A stretch of DNA of 44,100 nt from Pelovirga terrestris. Lineage in GTDB: Bacteria; Desulfobacterota; Desulfuromonadia; Desulfuromonadales; Geopsychrobacteraceae. Each line of letters opens with the position of its first letter. The first letter of the stretch is position 1. The stretch covers positions 1 to 44,100 of the forward strand of contig NZ_JACWUN010000020.1 of the NCBI RefSeq assembly GCF_014773365.1, read 5' to 3'. Shown here piece by piece: positions 23,881 through 31,805 of this stretch. A program made the position numbers and the translations under genes. The notes under the pieces are model-generated. The model made no database searches. It was not told where the DNA came from and saw only the letters and a list, made by a program, of their open reading frames with translations.

Positions 23881-25269
23881 ATGCTTGACAAGACCATTAT
23901 CAGCAACCTTGAACAGATCGTCGGCAAAAAGCACGTCCTCACCGATAAGGCCTCACTGATCTGCTATTCCTATGACGCCACCCAGCGCAAGTTTCTGCCG
24001 GCGGCAGTGGTGCACCCCGGCAGCACCGAGGAAATCAGCCGGATCATGGCCCTGGCCAACCAACACCGGATCCCGGTTTATCCACGCGGCGCCGGTAGTG
24101 GTTTTACCGGCGGCAGCCTGCCGACCAGCACTGACGGTATTGTCCTGGGCCTGACCCGCCTTGATCGGATCCTTGAAATTGACGAGGAAAATCTGGTGGC
24201 GACGGTGGAGCCGGGGGTGGTCACCGAAGCGTTCCAGAAGGCAGTGGAAAAAGTCGGCCTGTTCTACCCGCCTGACCCGGCTTCGTTAAAGATGTCGACC
24301 CTCGGCGGTAACGTGGCCGAGTGCGCCGGTGGTCCGCGCTGTGTCAAATATGGCGTCACCAAGGACTATATCATCGGCCTTGAGATCGTCACCCCGACCG
24401 GTGACATCATTACCACCGGCGGCCCCACCATGAAAGGGGTGGTCGGTTACGACCTGACCAAGTTGATCTGCGGCAGCGAAGGCACCCTGGCGGTCATCAC
24501 CAAGGTCATTATCAAACTGCTGCCCCTGCCGGAAGCCAAAAAAACCATGCTGGTGCTGTTTGACTCCATCGACGGCGCCGCCCAGGCGGTCTCCAGCATT
24601 ATCCGCAACAAGATCATCCCGGCGACCCTGGAATTCATGGACGGCCGCACCCTCGACTGTGTGCGCGATGCCACCAGCCTGGAAGTACCGGATAGCGCCC
24701 GCGCGGTGCTGATTATTGAGGTCGACGGTGACCGCGAATTTCTTGACAAGCAGGCCCATAAAATCGCTGAAATCATCAAGCCTCTGGGCGTAGTAGAAAC
24801 ACGGATTGCCGAGACCCCGGCAGAAAGCGACGCCCTGTGGCAGATCCGCCGTTCCGTCTCGGCCTCGCTGCGCCGCGTCAACCCGGACAAATTCAACGAG
24901 GATATCTGTGTACCACGCTCCAAGGTGCCGGAGATGATCCGCAAGATCGACACGATCTCCGATAAGTTCGGCGTCCCCATCGTCAATTTCGGTCACGCCG
25001 GTGACGGCAACATCCATGTCAATATCATGATCGACAGCAAGATCCCCGGCGAGCAGGAAAAAGCTGACCAGGCGATCGCTGCTGTCTTTGCCGGGGCGCT
25101 GGAACTCGGCGGGACCATGAGCGGTGAACACGGGGTCGGGATCATGAAGGCGCCCTTTGTCGGCATGGAACTGGGCAATGCCGCCATCGACTACATGAAA
25201 ACCATCAAAAAAGCCCTCGATCCCAACAACATCCTCAACCCGGGAAAAATCTTCCCGAGTGATGTTTAA
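23881..25269 (+). CDS. glcD: FAD-linked 2-hydroxyacid oxidase (GlcD / D-lactate dehydrogenase type)
   Basis: This 462-residue flavoprotein has an FAD-binding PCMH domain (VVHPGSTEEISRIMALANQHRIPVYPRGAGSGFTGGSLP, GNVAECAGGPRCVKYG, IICGSEGTLAVITKV region) and a C-terminal FAD-oxidase domain. That domain carries GHAGDGNIHVN, SGEHGVGIMKAPF and LDPNNILNPGKIF. It would oxidise D-lactate or glycolate and pass electrons to the Fe-S protein encoded next. ATG 23881 follows AAAGG; an upstream GTG has no better site. A hairpin repeat separates it from glcF. Confidence 0.92.
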   Translation: MLDKTIISNLEQIVGKKHVLTDKASLICYSYDATQRKFLPAAVVHPGSTEEISRIMALANQHRIPVYPRGAGSGFTGGSLPTSTDGIVLGLTRLDRILEIDEENLVATVEPGVVTEAFQKAVEKVGLFYPPDPASLKMSTLGGNVAECAGGPRCVKYGVTKDYIIGLEIVTPTGDIITTGGPTMKGVVGYDLTKLICGSEGTLAVITKVIIKLLPLPEAKKTMLVLFDSIDGAAQAVSSIIRNKIIPATLEFMDGRTLDCVRDATSLEVPDSARAVLIIEVDGDREFLDKQAHKIAEIIKPLGVVETRIAETPAESDALWQIRRSVSASLRRVNPDKFNEDICVPRSKVPEMIRKIDTISDKFGVPIVNFGHAGDGNIHVNIMIDSKIPGEQEKADQAIAAVFAGALELGGTMSGEHGVGIMKAPFVGMELGNAAIDYMKTIKKALDPNNILNPGKIFPSDV

Positions 25270-25278
25270 AACCTGTTA

Positions 25279-25353
25279 GCCACCAAGGCACCAAGAACGC
25301 CAAGAAAAGCTAAGTTTTTTTGTTTTTCTTGGTGAACGTGGAGTCTTGGTGGC
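25279..25353. repeat. Long hairpin repeat (CCACCAAGG family), copy 2
   Basis: Arms GCCACCAAGGCACCAAGAA and TTCTTGGTGAACGTGGAGTC...GGTGGC pair imperfectly over ~30 bases around a T-rich loop. It lies between glcD and glcF, so it could lower or process the downstream message. Confidence 0.7.
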
Positions 25354-25367
25354 AGAGATTTAAGCTA

Positions 25368-26624
25368 ATGGCCAAACTTAAAACCCTTGAAGATTATCGT
25401 GACGAGATCAAGCATTGCGTTAAATGCGGTGGCTGTCGTGCCCATTGCCCGGCGTTTGGTGCTGAGCATCATGAAGGGCGGGTCGCGCGGGGGAAAATCG
25501 CCCTGGCGGATGCCTTGCTTGACGGCGAGGTTGACCTCGAAGAACAGTTCTTGCTCGACATGTCCCAGTGCCTGCTGTGTGGCAGCTGTTACGCCCAGTG
25601 TCCCAACAAGGTCCATACCGAAGAGATCGTCGCCGCGACCCGGCGCGAAATCGCCCGGCGCAAAGGGCTATCGACCTTTGGTTTCGGCGTCGCGACGGTG
25701 CTTAAGCACCCGAAGCTGATGAACCTGCTGGCCAAAAGTGGCGGCACATTGTCGAGCCTGTTATTCAAAAAAATTCCTGAGAGCAGTGGTCTGCGTCTGC
25801 GCTTCCCTGCCCCCTTCATCAGTGCCGACCGAACCCTGCCACCGGTCACCGCCAAGCCCTTTCGCGAGCGCTTTCCTGAAGTGATCCCCGGCAAAGAGGG
25901 TGCCCCGACCGTTTTGTTTTTCACCGGTTGCGGCATCAATTACATGTATCCGAAAAGCGGCGAAGCCCTGATCAAGGCGCTGAAGTTTCTCGGAGTAACC
26001 ATCCTGATTCCGCAGGAACAGGCATGCTGTGGTCTGCCGGCGGTATCAGCCGGTGCCGGCGAAACGGTGGAACGACTGGCAGCCATTAACCTGGAAATGT
26101 TCGGCAAGCACAAGTATGACACCATCGTGACGGCCTGCGCCTCCTGCCATTCCGGCCTGGGACAGATTTATCCGGGGATGATTGATGGCGAAGGGGATTA
26201 TCAGAAGAAGATCCGTGACATCTTCGTCTACCTGGTGGAACAGGGACTGCCGGAAAAGCTCGAACAACTACCCAGGGCCGAAAAACGGATCAAGGTGACC
26301 TATCACGATCCCTGCCATCTGCGCAATCACGGTATCACCAAGGAGCCACGGGCGATCCTCAAAGCGTTGCCCCAAGTCGATTTTATCGAATTGCCGGGGC
26401 CGGGAAGCTGCTGCGGGTTGGGGGGAACCTACTCGGTCTATCACTACGATACCAGCAAGAAGATCGGTGCAAAAAAAGCCACCCTGATCGAGGAAACCGG
26501 CGCTGAGCTGGTCGCCACCGACTGCCCGGGGTGCATCATGCAACTGCAGGACAGCATCAACCACGCCGGCGGCAACCAACGCGCAGTCCATATCCTCGAC
26601 CTGCTGGCGGAAGCGCTCCCTTAA
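25368..26624 (+). CDS. glcF: Fe-S oxidoreductase partner of GlcD (GlcF-like, CCG domains)
   Basis: This 418-residue protein has two N-terminal 4Fe-4S motifs (CVKCGGCRAHCP and CLLCGSCYAQCP) and two cysteine-rich CCG domains (FFTGCGINYMYP...QACCGLPAVSAG and TYHDPCHLRNHG...GSCCGLGGTY). This architecture belongs to GlcF/LldE-type electron carriers that accept electrons from a flavoprotein oxidase. ATG 25368 is 99 bases after glcD and has only a weak GAG upstream. A hairpin repeat sits in the gap. It would donate electrons to the quinone pool; this is inference from the family. Confidence 0.9.
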   Translation: MAKLKTLEDYRDEIKHCVKCGGCRAHCPAFGAEHHEGRVARGKIALADALLDGEVDLEEQFLLDMSQCLLCGSCYAQCPNKVHTEEIVAATRREIARRKGLSTFGFGVATVLKHPKLMNLLAKSGGTLSSLLFKKIPESSGLRLRFPAPFISADRTLPPVTAKPFRERFPEVIPGKEGAPTVLFFTGCGINYMYPKSGEALIKALKFLGVTILIPQEQACCGLPAVSAGAGETVERLAAINLEMFGKHKYDTIVTACASCHSGLGQIYPGMIDGEGDYQKKIRDIFVYLVEQGLPEKLEQLPRAEKRIKVTYHDPCHLRNHGITKEPRAILKALPQVDFIELPGPGSCCGLGGTYSVYHYDTSKKIGAKKATLIEETGAELVATDCPGCIMQLQDSINHAGGNQRAVHILDLLAEALP

Positions 26625-26633
26625 AAATTTAGC

Positions 26634-26667
26634 CACTAAGGCTTAAGGTTCGCCAAGAACACCTTAG
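26634..26667. repeat. Degenerate hairpin repeat (CCACCAAGG family), copy 3
   Basis: CACTAAGGCTTAAGG and CGCCAAGAACACCTTAG retain CTAAGG/CCTTAG arms and the CGCCAAGAAC core of copy 2. It follows glcF by a few bases. Confidence 0.45.
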
Positions 26668-26719
26668 GGCTGAATTGTGGAAAGCAAAATATCCGCCGCC
26701 ATGATCTCAGATTATATCG

Positions 26720-26810
26720 GTTCAGCGCCGGATCGGTGGCCCTGTGGCAAGGGTTGTTGTCGCCATGGACGGCGACAACAAGTGGTCATGGATGACGAAA
26801 AACGTCCCTT
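26720..26810. repeat. Composite inverted-repeat element, copy 2
   Basis: About 70 bases (26742-26810) match 23717-23786, including the TTGTCGCCA/TGGCGACAA stem. GTTCAGCGCCGGATCGG at 26720-26736 is the reverse complement of the sequence just outside copy 1's right end, with one mismatch, so the element also carries opposite flanks. Confidence 0.65.
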
Positions 26811-26865
26811 AGCCCAACGTTAGGCATAGCCAAACGTGGGCAACATCACTACAAAAAAGGAAACT

Positions 26866-27156
26866 ATGACAAACGAAGCTACACCCTTGCCTGACACCAC
26901 AGCGACATGTGCATTCTGTGATGCATGCTGTTGTCGCCAAGAAGCAATGCTCTTTAACGATACTGAAGTACCTGATCAATTTATTGAGCTAGGTACGCGG
27001 GGGGAGATGAGCATGGCGAGGTTAGAAGATGGTTGGTGTGCCGCCCTGGACCGAAATACCATGAGTTGTACGATCTACGAGATACGTCCATGGATATGCC
27101 GTGAATTTGAAATGGGAGGGTACGAGTGTCTTGCCGCACGAGCCGCTAATCTTTAG
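26866..27156 (+). CDS. YkgJ-family (UPF0153) Cys-cluster protein
   Basis: This 96-residue protein has the family pattern of metal-chelating cysteines: CAFCDACCCR near the N terminus, DGWCAALDRNTMSCTIYEIRP and WICREFEMGGYEC. YkgJ-like proteins are thought to bind zinc or an Fe-S cluster; the function is unknown. ATG 26866 follows AAAAAGGA. It is short for the family and ends with AARAANL. It stands alone between the repeat element and a convergent hypothetical gene. Confidence 0.85.
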   Translation: MTNEATPLPDTTATCAFCDACCCRQEAMLFNDTEVPDQFIELGTRGEMSMARLEDGWCAALDRNTMSCTIYEIRPWICREFEMGGYECLAARAANL

Positions 27157-27192
27157 ATAGCGTCGGCCGCTGCGCTGCCCATTCACCAAGGG

Positions 27193-27624
27193 TCAGGCCC
27201 TCGGCAGCTTCCCCGCCACGGACAACGATTTCGTTACCCTCACCGGCAGCCACTTCCACAGCCCCGGGATACGCCCGCTCGTTTCTTTTGTCACACTACC
27301 GAAGAGGAAAACATCTCCAACGAAAGAATCCCACCAAGAGTGTCGAGTAAACAGATGAAAAGGCCGCGTTACCTCGATCATCCGTCTTGACAATATGGTA
27401 GCAGCAGGAGCAAGATCGGCCCACGCAGCCTGGACCTGGTGCCGACAAACAGGTGCGGGGGAACCATTTTTTGGGGCGAACGTTCCAACCATCTTTTTGC
27501 CGTGAGAAAACAGGACGCTTTCAAGTCCGAGCCGGTCAGCTAACCTCGTCGGCATTTGAAAGGGCAGGCCGCAATGCCGGCCAACACCGATGTTCTCCCG
27601 GTGTTTTGCCCTGAAGAATGACAT
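27193..27624 (-). CDS. Hypothetical protein, unrecognised
   Basis: This 143-residue frame has an excellent GGAGG six bases before ATG 27624, which argues that it is translated. The predicted sequence is basic and Trp/Phe-rich (RPFHLFTRHSWWDSFVGDVFLFGS), with no membrane segment or motif that I can name. It is divergent from trkA, whose start lies 61 bases away. It could instead be a chance frame. Confidence 0.45.
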   Translation of the reverse strand: MSFFRAKHRENIGVGRHCGLPFQMPTRLADRLGLESVLFSHGKKMVGTFAPKNGSPAPVCRHQVQAAWADLAPAATILSRRMIEVTRPFHLFTRHSWWDSFVGDVFLFGSVTKETSGRIPGLWKWLPVRVTKSLSVAGKLPRA

Positions 27625-27684
27625 CTTGTGCCTCCTCGCAAATGATCGAAGGCTGGGTTCGGGATTAAATTTCAGGAGGCTTGC

Positions 27685-29037
27685 GTGAAAATTCTCATTG
27701 TTGGCAGTGGCCAAGTCGGTTATTTTTTGTGTGAACGTTTCTCGCGGGAAGGACATGAGGTCACCCTCGTCGATCATGATCAGGAAGCGGTTGATCAGGC
27801 GCAGGATCGTCTCAATGTGCTGGGTGTAGTCGGCAACGGAGCCAGTGCGGAAGTCCTCGAACAAGCGGGGATCAAAAACGCCGATATTTTTATTGCGGTC
27901 ACCAATACCGATGAAGTTAATATCCTTGCTTGTCTACTGGCGCGGGAATATCAGGCCAAGACTCTCATCGCCAGAACCAGAAACATCGAATTTACTCACC
28001 ACAAAGCTATTCTCTCAAAAGAAAAGCTCGGCATTGATCTGCTCATCAATCCGGAAAATGCTGTAGCCGAGGAGTTGTCAAAGCTTGCCTGTAACTCCAA
28101 GGCCTTCGACGTCGTCGAATTTGCCGATGGTGCCATTCTCTTTCAAGGTTACCGGATCGATGACAACAGCCCTTTATGTAACCTCACCATGGCCGAACTG
28201 GGTGATTTGCGCGGCATGTATCGCTTTGTTATTGCCGCCATTACTCGCGGAGACATCACCATCATCCCCCACGGTGAGGACAGTATCCAGGCCGGTGACC
28301 GCATCTATATCTTTGCTCTGACAAAAGAGCTGCCGGCGTTGAACTATCTGCTGCAGTCTGCCTCAGACCAGCATAAAACCTCGCGGCGCGCTTTTGTTTT
28401 AGGTGGTGGGCGGGTTGGACTGCAGGTAACAAAAAACCTCGAACGGGAACACTTTTACACCAAACTGATTGAACGTGATGAGGTGCGCTGCAATAAACTA
28501 GCTGAGCAGCTTGATAAAGCGGTTGTCATTCATGCTGAGGGGCTGGATGTCCAGACCCTGCTTGATGAAGGACTGGAGGATGCCGGGGTGTTTATCGCTG
28601 TTACCGATAACGATCAAACCAATATCCTCACCTGTCTGCTGGCACGCCAGCATCGGGTACAGCGTACCCTGGCTCTGGTGAGTCAACCCGAACTGATCGC
28701 CCTGGCGTCCGACCTTGGCATTGACGCCTGCATATCACCGCGCCTGGCTGCTGCCGGTGCAATCCTCAAATTTGTGCGCCGCGGCGATATTCTTTCCATG
28801 GTTGCCCTCGAAGGCAACAATGCTGAGGTTCTTGAGATTGACATCAGCCACAGCAGTGGCCTGTTTGAAAAACCCTTGACCGAATTGCATTTCCCCCGCG
28901 GGGCGATCATCGGCATGATTATTCGCGGCGGGCATTACGAAATACCCGCCGGCACCAGCGTCCTCAAAAAGGGGGACCGGGTGATTGTCTTTGCCTTGCC
29001 GGAGGCGGTAAGCAAGGTGGAAAGGTTTTTCAGCTGA
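27685..29037 (+). CDS. trkA: Trk potassium uptake regulatory subunit TrkA
   Basis: This 450-residue cytoplasmic protein has two tandem RCK units, each with a Rossmann N part and a C part: KILIVGSGQVGYFLCERFSREGHEVTLVD (1-30) and RRAFVLGGGRVGLQVTKNLEREHFYTKLIE (~234-265), with FIAVTNTDE and FIAVTDNDQ in matching places. TrkA binds NAD(H)/ATP and gates the potassium channel TrkH. A GTG at 27685 follows AGGAGG at five bases. The TrkH gene starts two bases after the stop, so they form an operon. Confidence 0.94.
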   Translation: MKILIVGSGQVGYFLCERFSREGHEVTLVDHDQEAVDQAQDRLNVLGVVGNGASAEVLEQAGIKNADIFIAVTNTDEVNILACLLAREYQAKTLIARTRNIEFTHHKAILSKEKLGIDLLINPENAVAEELSKLACNSKAFDVVEFADGAILFQGYRIDDNSPLCNLTMAELGDLRGMYRFVIAAITRGDITIIPHGEDSIQAGDRIYIFALTKELPALNYLLQSASDQHKTSRRAFVLGGGRVGLQVTKNLEREHFYTKLIERDEVRCNKLAEQLDKAVVIHAEGLDVQTLLDEGLEDAGVFIAVTDNDQTNILTCLLARQHRVQRTLALVSQPELIALASDLGIDACISPRLAAAGAILKFVRRGDILSMVALEGNNAEVLEIDISHSSGLFEKPLTELHFPRGAIIGMIIRGGHYEIPAGTSVLKKGDRVIVFALPEAVSKVERFFS

Positions 29038-29038
29038 G

Positions 29039-30481
29039 ATGAATCTGATCCTGACCTTTCGCCTGCTCGGCGGCCTGCTGTTGTTTCTTGCCGTTGCCCT
29101 GCTACTGCCCCTGCCGTTCTCCTACTATTACGCTGATGGTGCCTGGTCGGCCTTTGTTTTTGCGGCATTCGTCTGTGGCGGTGTCGGTGCTGCTCTATTT
29201 TACAGCTGCCGCAGCAGTAAAGAGATGTCTCTGCGCGAAGGGTTTGCCATTGTTACCCTGGGGTGGAGCACCTTTGCCCTGTTCGGTGCTTTGCCTTATC
29301 TGTTCTCCGGGGCCATCAGCGCCCCTCTTGATGCTGTTTTTGAAACCATGAGCGGCTTTACCACCACCGGCGCCACCATCCTGACCGACATCGAAATCGT
29401 ACCCGAAAGCCTGCTGTTCTGGCGTGCTCTGACCCAGTGGCTCGGTGGTATGGGGTTCATTGTGCTGTCCCTGGCCATTCTGCCGCTGATGGGGGTTGGC
29501 GGCATGCAGCTGTTCAAGGCTGAGATGCCGGGGCCGACAGCGGATCGGCTCAAACCGCGCATCCAGGATACCGCCAAACTGCTGTGGGGGATCTATGTGA
29601 TGTTGACGGGGGTGCTGATCATCCTGTTGATGTTCGGCGGCATGAATTTCTTTGATGCCCTCTGTCATGCCTTCGCCACCCTGGCGACCGGTGGTTTTTC
29701 ACCACGCAATACCTCGGTCGGAGCCTACAATAGTGCCTATATCGATTGGGTGATTTCCCTGTTTATGTTTCTGGCGGCGATCAACTTCTCCCTCTATTAC
29801 CTGGCATTGCGCGGACGTTTGCGCGATTTTTACCGCAACGAAGAGCTGCGGATTTATCTGGCGTTGGTGGTTGGTCTTATCCTGTTGGTGATGTGGTCCA
29901 ATCATGGCGCGGTCTACACCTCTATCGTTGACAACTTACGTTTTAGTGTTTTTCAGGTGACTTCCATCATCAGCACCACCGGCTTTGGTACCGCTGACTA
30001 TGGCCAGTGGCCGGCGGCCTCCCAGCTGCTGCTCTTTTTTGCCATGGTGGTCGGTGGTTGTGCCGGCTCAACGGCCGGTGGTATCAAGGTTGCCCGCCTG
30101 CTGCTGCTCTTCAAGCATGCCCAGGTCCAGATTTACCGCCTGATCCACCCGCGTGCGATACGCCTGGTCAAGCTCGGGACCAAGCCGGTTGATCGTGATG
30201 TCATGCACTCGATCCTCGGATTTTTTGCCGTCTGGATGGGGGTTTTCTTTATCGCTACCCTCTTAATGGCGGCAGCAGGGCTCGATATGCTTTCAGCGGC
30301 AGGCTCGGTCGTCGCCACCCTGGGAGTCGTTGGCCCCGGCTTCGGCAGTGTTGGACCGGTGGAGAATTATGCCTACATCGTACCTTTTGGCAAAACGGTA
30401 CTCATCCTCTGTATGCTGCTGGGACGTCTGGAGCTGTTTACTGTCCTGGTGCTTTTCGTGCCGTCCCTCTGGCATAAATAA
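29039..30481 (+). CDS. trkH: Trk potassium uptake channel TrkH
   Basis: This 480-residue membrane protein has about ten helices and four pore-loop motifs with the diagnostic Gly: TTTGATILT, ATGGFSPRN, STTGFGTADY and GPGFGSVG. It also shows SLREGFAIVTLGWSTFALFGALPY, WLGGMGFIV and GGCAGSTAGGIKV, typical of TrkH/KtrB. It transports K+ into the cell, gated by TrkA encoded directly upstream. Start and TrkA stop are separated by a single base. The 30482-30784 gap downstream belongs to the next unit. Confidence 0.94.
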   Translation: MNLILTFRLLGGLLLFLAVALLLPLPFSYYYADGAWSAFVFAAFVCGGVGAALFYSCRSSKEMSLREGFAIVTLGWSTFALFGALPYLFSGAISAPLDAVFETMSGFTTTGATILTDIEIVPESLLFWRALTQWLGGMGFIVLSLAILPLMGVGGMQLFKAEMPGPTADRLKPRIQDTAKLLWGIYVMLTGVLIILLMFGGMNFFDALCHAFATLATGGFSPRNTSVGAYNSAYIDWVISLFMFLAAINFSLYYLALRGRLRDFYRNEELRIYLALVVGLILLVMWSNHGAVYTSIVDNLRFSVFQVTSIISTTGFGTADYGQWPAASQLLLFFAMVVGGCAGSTAGGIKVARLLLLFKHAQVQIYRLIHPRAIRLVKLGTKPVDRDVMHSILGFFAVWMGVFFIATLLMAAAGLDMLSAAGSVVATLGVVGPGFGSVGPVENYAYIVPFGKTVLILCMLLGRLELFTVLVLFVPSLWHK

Positions 30482-30710
30482 AATATCTGTGTGTAAAAAA
30501 CCCATCTGAAAATTTTATACAGTTATTATCCCTCGCTATATCAGTATCTTAGACTCTATAACCGACGTTGGTAGCGGAGCTTAAGCGTCCCACCTGTATA
30601 ATTTTCCTATCTATCTCCGGTCTTCTCCCTGCTGTTGATATCGTCGATGTGAAAGTTATTTGCTCAATATTATTAGGGTGTTATGGACTATAGCCGGCTT
30701 TTTTGTGATG

Positions 30711-30727
30711 TTGGCACGCTCTTCGCT
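30711..30727 (+). promoter_or_regulatory. Sigma54 promoter of the second small-membrane-protein unit
   Basis: TTGGCACGCTCTTCGCT has a perfect -24 (TTGGCACG) and a good -12 (TTCGCT) with correct GG-to-GC spacing. The gene start is about 60 bases downstream. No copy of the TTTCCYGCCGRGCAGGAAA site was seen in 30482-30710, so a different activator may act here. Confidence 0.75.
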
Positions 30728-30784
30728 ATATAGCATGTCAACACATACACCTGCTGATCATCAGCATCGTCATAGGAGGACGCC

Positions 30785-31012
30785 ATGAAAACCACATTAC
30801 GTAATACCCTGATCGCCCTGTTGACCTTTTCTTCTTCTGCTTTTGCCACCAGTGGCACCGGTGCCGGCGAGGGAAGTCTGCTGGTCGCCTTGTTCTTCGG
30901 TTTCTTTGCTGTGATCATCGTGTTCCAGCTGGTTCCTGCGACCCTGATGCTGGTCGGTATCCTCAGGGGCCTGTTTGGTCGTGATCGCGAAGCCGTTAAG
31001 GTGAAAAACTAA
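30785..31012 (+). CDS. Small membrane protein (Q-x-x-P family), second unit
   Basis: This 75-residue protein has a signal-like start (MKTTLRNTLIALLTFSSSAFA) and a single membrane segment LFFGFFAVIIVFQLVPATLMLVGILRGLFG. F-x-G, Q-L-V-P and G-x-x-(K/R)-G-x-F-G sit at the same spacing as in the 15728 protein. AGGAGG precedes the ATG. It is the first gene after the sigma54 promoter at 30711. No named family is recognised. Confidence 0.78.
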   Translation: MKTTLRNTLIALLTFSSSAFATSGTGAGEGSLLVALFFGFFAVIIVFQLVPATLMLVGILRGLFGRDREAVKVKN

Positions 31013-31039
31013 TTGTATTACAGCCAGAGGACAACGACC

Positions 31040-31687
31040 ATGCGTGGATTACTGATCGCCAACAAAGATACTCAGGCCCGCAATCGCCTGGCGGAACTGT
31101 TCAGCGCCGACCACTACCAGGTCGCGACAACAGATTCAGTTGCCAATGCCCTTGAGGCGATTATCAACAAAGAGATCCAGGTGGTGGTGCTGGATGGACA
31201 GATCGACCAGCACAACATGGTCCGCCTGGTGCCGTTACTGAAAAAGTGTAATCGTCATCTGTCGATTATCCTGATCAGTGATGAGTTGCCTCTGGAGTTG
31301 ATGCGCCGGATTCGTCAGGAAGGGATTTTTTATCATGCACTGAAAACCAGCGGGGTCGAGGATAGTGAAGAAATCCTTACCGTGGTTCAACGTGCCTTTG
31401 CCAAATATGAGGAAGTGACCGCGATCGGTGCTTCCCGACCAAAGGAGAAAATCATGTTCAACGCAAAATCACTTATTTCAACTGTCGCCGTGATGTTTCT
31501 ACTCGCTTCCCCTGCGTTTGCGGTTGATACCGCAGTGACTTACAGCAGCGGTTTGCTGGTGCTGTTATTCGTCGGCTTCTGTGCCCTGATTATTGTCGCA
31601 CAATTGGTACCGGCGGTGTTGGTGCTGTTCGGTATGACCAAAGCTGCCGCTCAAAGCTCGCGTAAAACGGCTGCTGCTAAAAACTAA
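31040..31687 (+). CDS. Receiver-like protein in one open frame with a small membrane protein
   Basis: The frame encodes 215 residues. Residues 1-130 are a stand-alone receiver related to the 15289 protein: Asn8 replaces the first acidic residue, Asp10 and Asp52 (VVVLDG) are present, then Ser80, RRIRQEGIFYHALK and Lys102. From residue 139 a separate small membrane protein begins. No stop codon separates the two; in the first operon they are separate genes. An internal ATG at 31454 has AAGGAG six bases upstream, so independent initiation is likely. It may be made both as a fusion and as two products. Confidence 0.75.
   Translation: MRGLLIANKDTQARNRLAELFSADHYQVATTDSVANALEAIINKEIQVVVLDGQIDQHNMVRLVPLLKKCNRHLSIILISDELPLELMRRIRQEGIFYHALKTSGVEDSEEILTVVQRAFAKYEEVTAIGASRPKEKIMFNAKSLISTVAVMFLLASPAFAVDTAVTYSSGLLVLLFVGFCALIIVAQLVPAVLVLFGMTKAAAQSSRKTAAAKN
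31454..31687 (+). CDS. Small membrane protein (Q-x-x-P family) initiated inside the receiver frame
   Basis: This 77-residue product of the internal ATG has a signal-like segment (LISTVAVMFLLASPAFAVD) and the family helix GLLVLLFVGFCALIIVAQLVPAVLVLFGMTK. AAGGAG lies six bases upstream, strong support for initiation. A signal peptide buried in the middle of a longer protein would be unusual, which also favours separate translation. The tail is basic. A 54-base hairpin terminator follows. Confidence 0.7.
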   Translation: MFNAKSLISTVAVMFLLASPAFAVDTAVTYSSGLLVLLFVGFCALIIVAQLVPAVLVLFGMTKAAAQSSRKTAAAKN

Positions 31688-31703
31688 TTCACTTCTATAG
31701 CTT

Positions 31704-31757
31704 TTCAAACAGCACCGGGGAGACCGCTACATAGCAGTCTCCCCGGTGCTGTTTGAA
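31704..31757. terminator. Strong hairpin terminator after the second unit
   Basis: Arms of 21 perfectly paired bases (TTCAAACAGCACCGGGGAGA and the next C) close a 12-base loop. It lies between this unit and the convergent ars-associated genes; no long T tract follows, but stem length favours termination in both directions. Confidence 0.75.
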
Positions 31758-31805
31758 TTGAATGTAATTATCAGCCTGAGAAAAGATGAAATGGCACAGC
31801 AAACA

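Noticed and set aside
30482-30710. A third copy of the TTTCCYGCCGRGCAGGAAA site before the second small-protein unit
   Set aside because: I read the region on both strands and found no convincing match; GCTTAAGC with partial outer symmetry near 30575-30595 is too unlike the motif.
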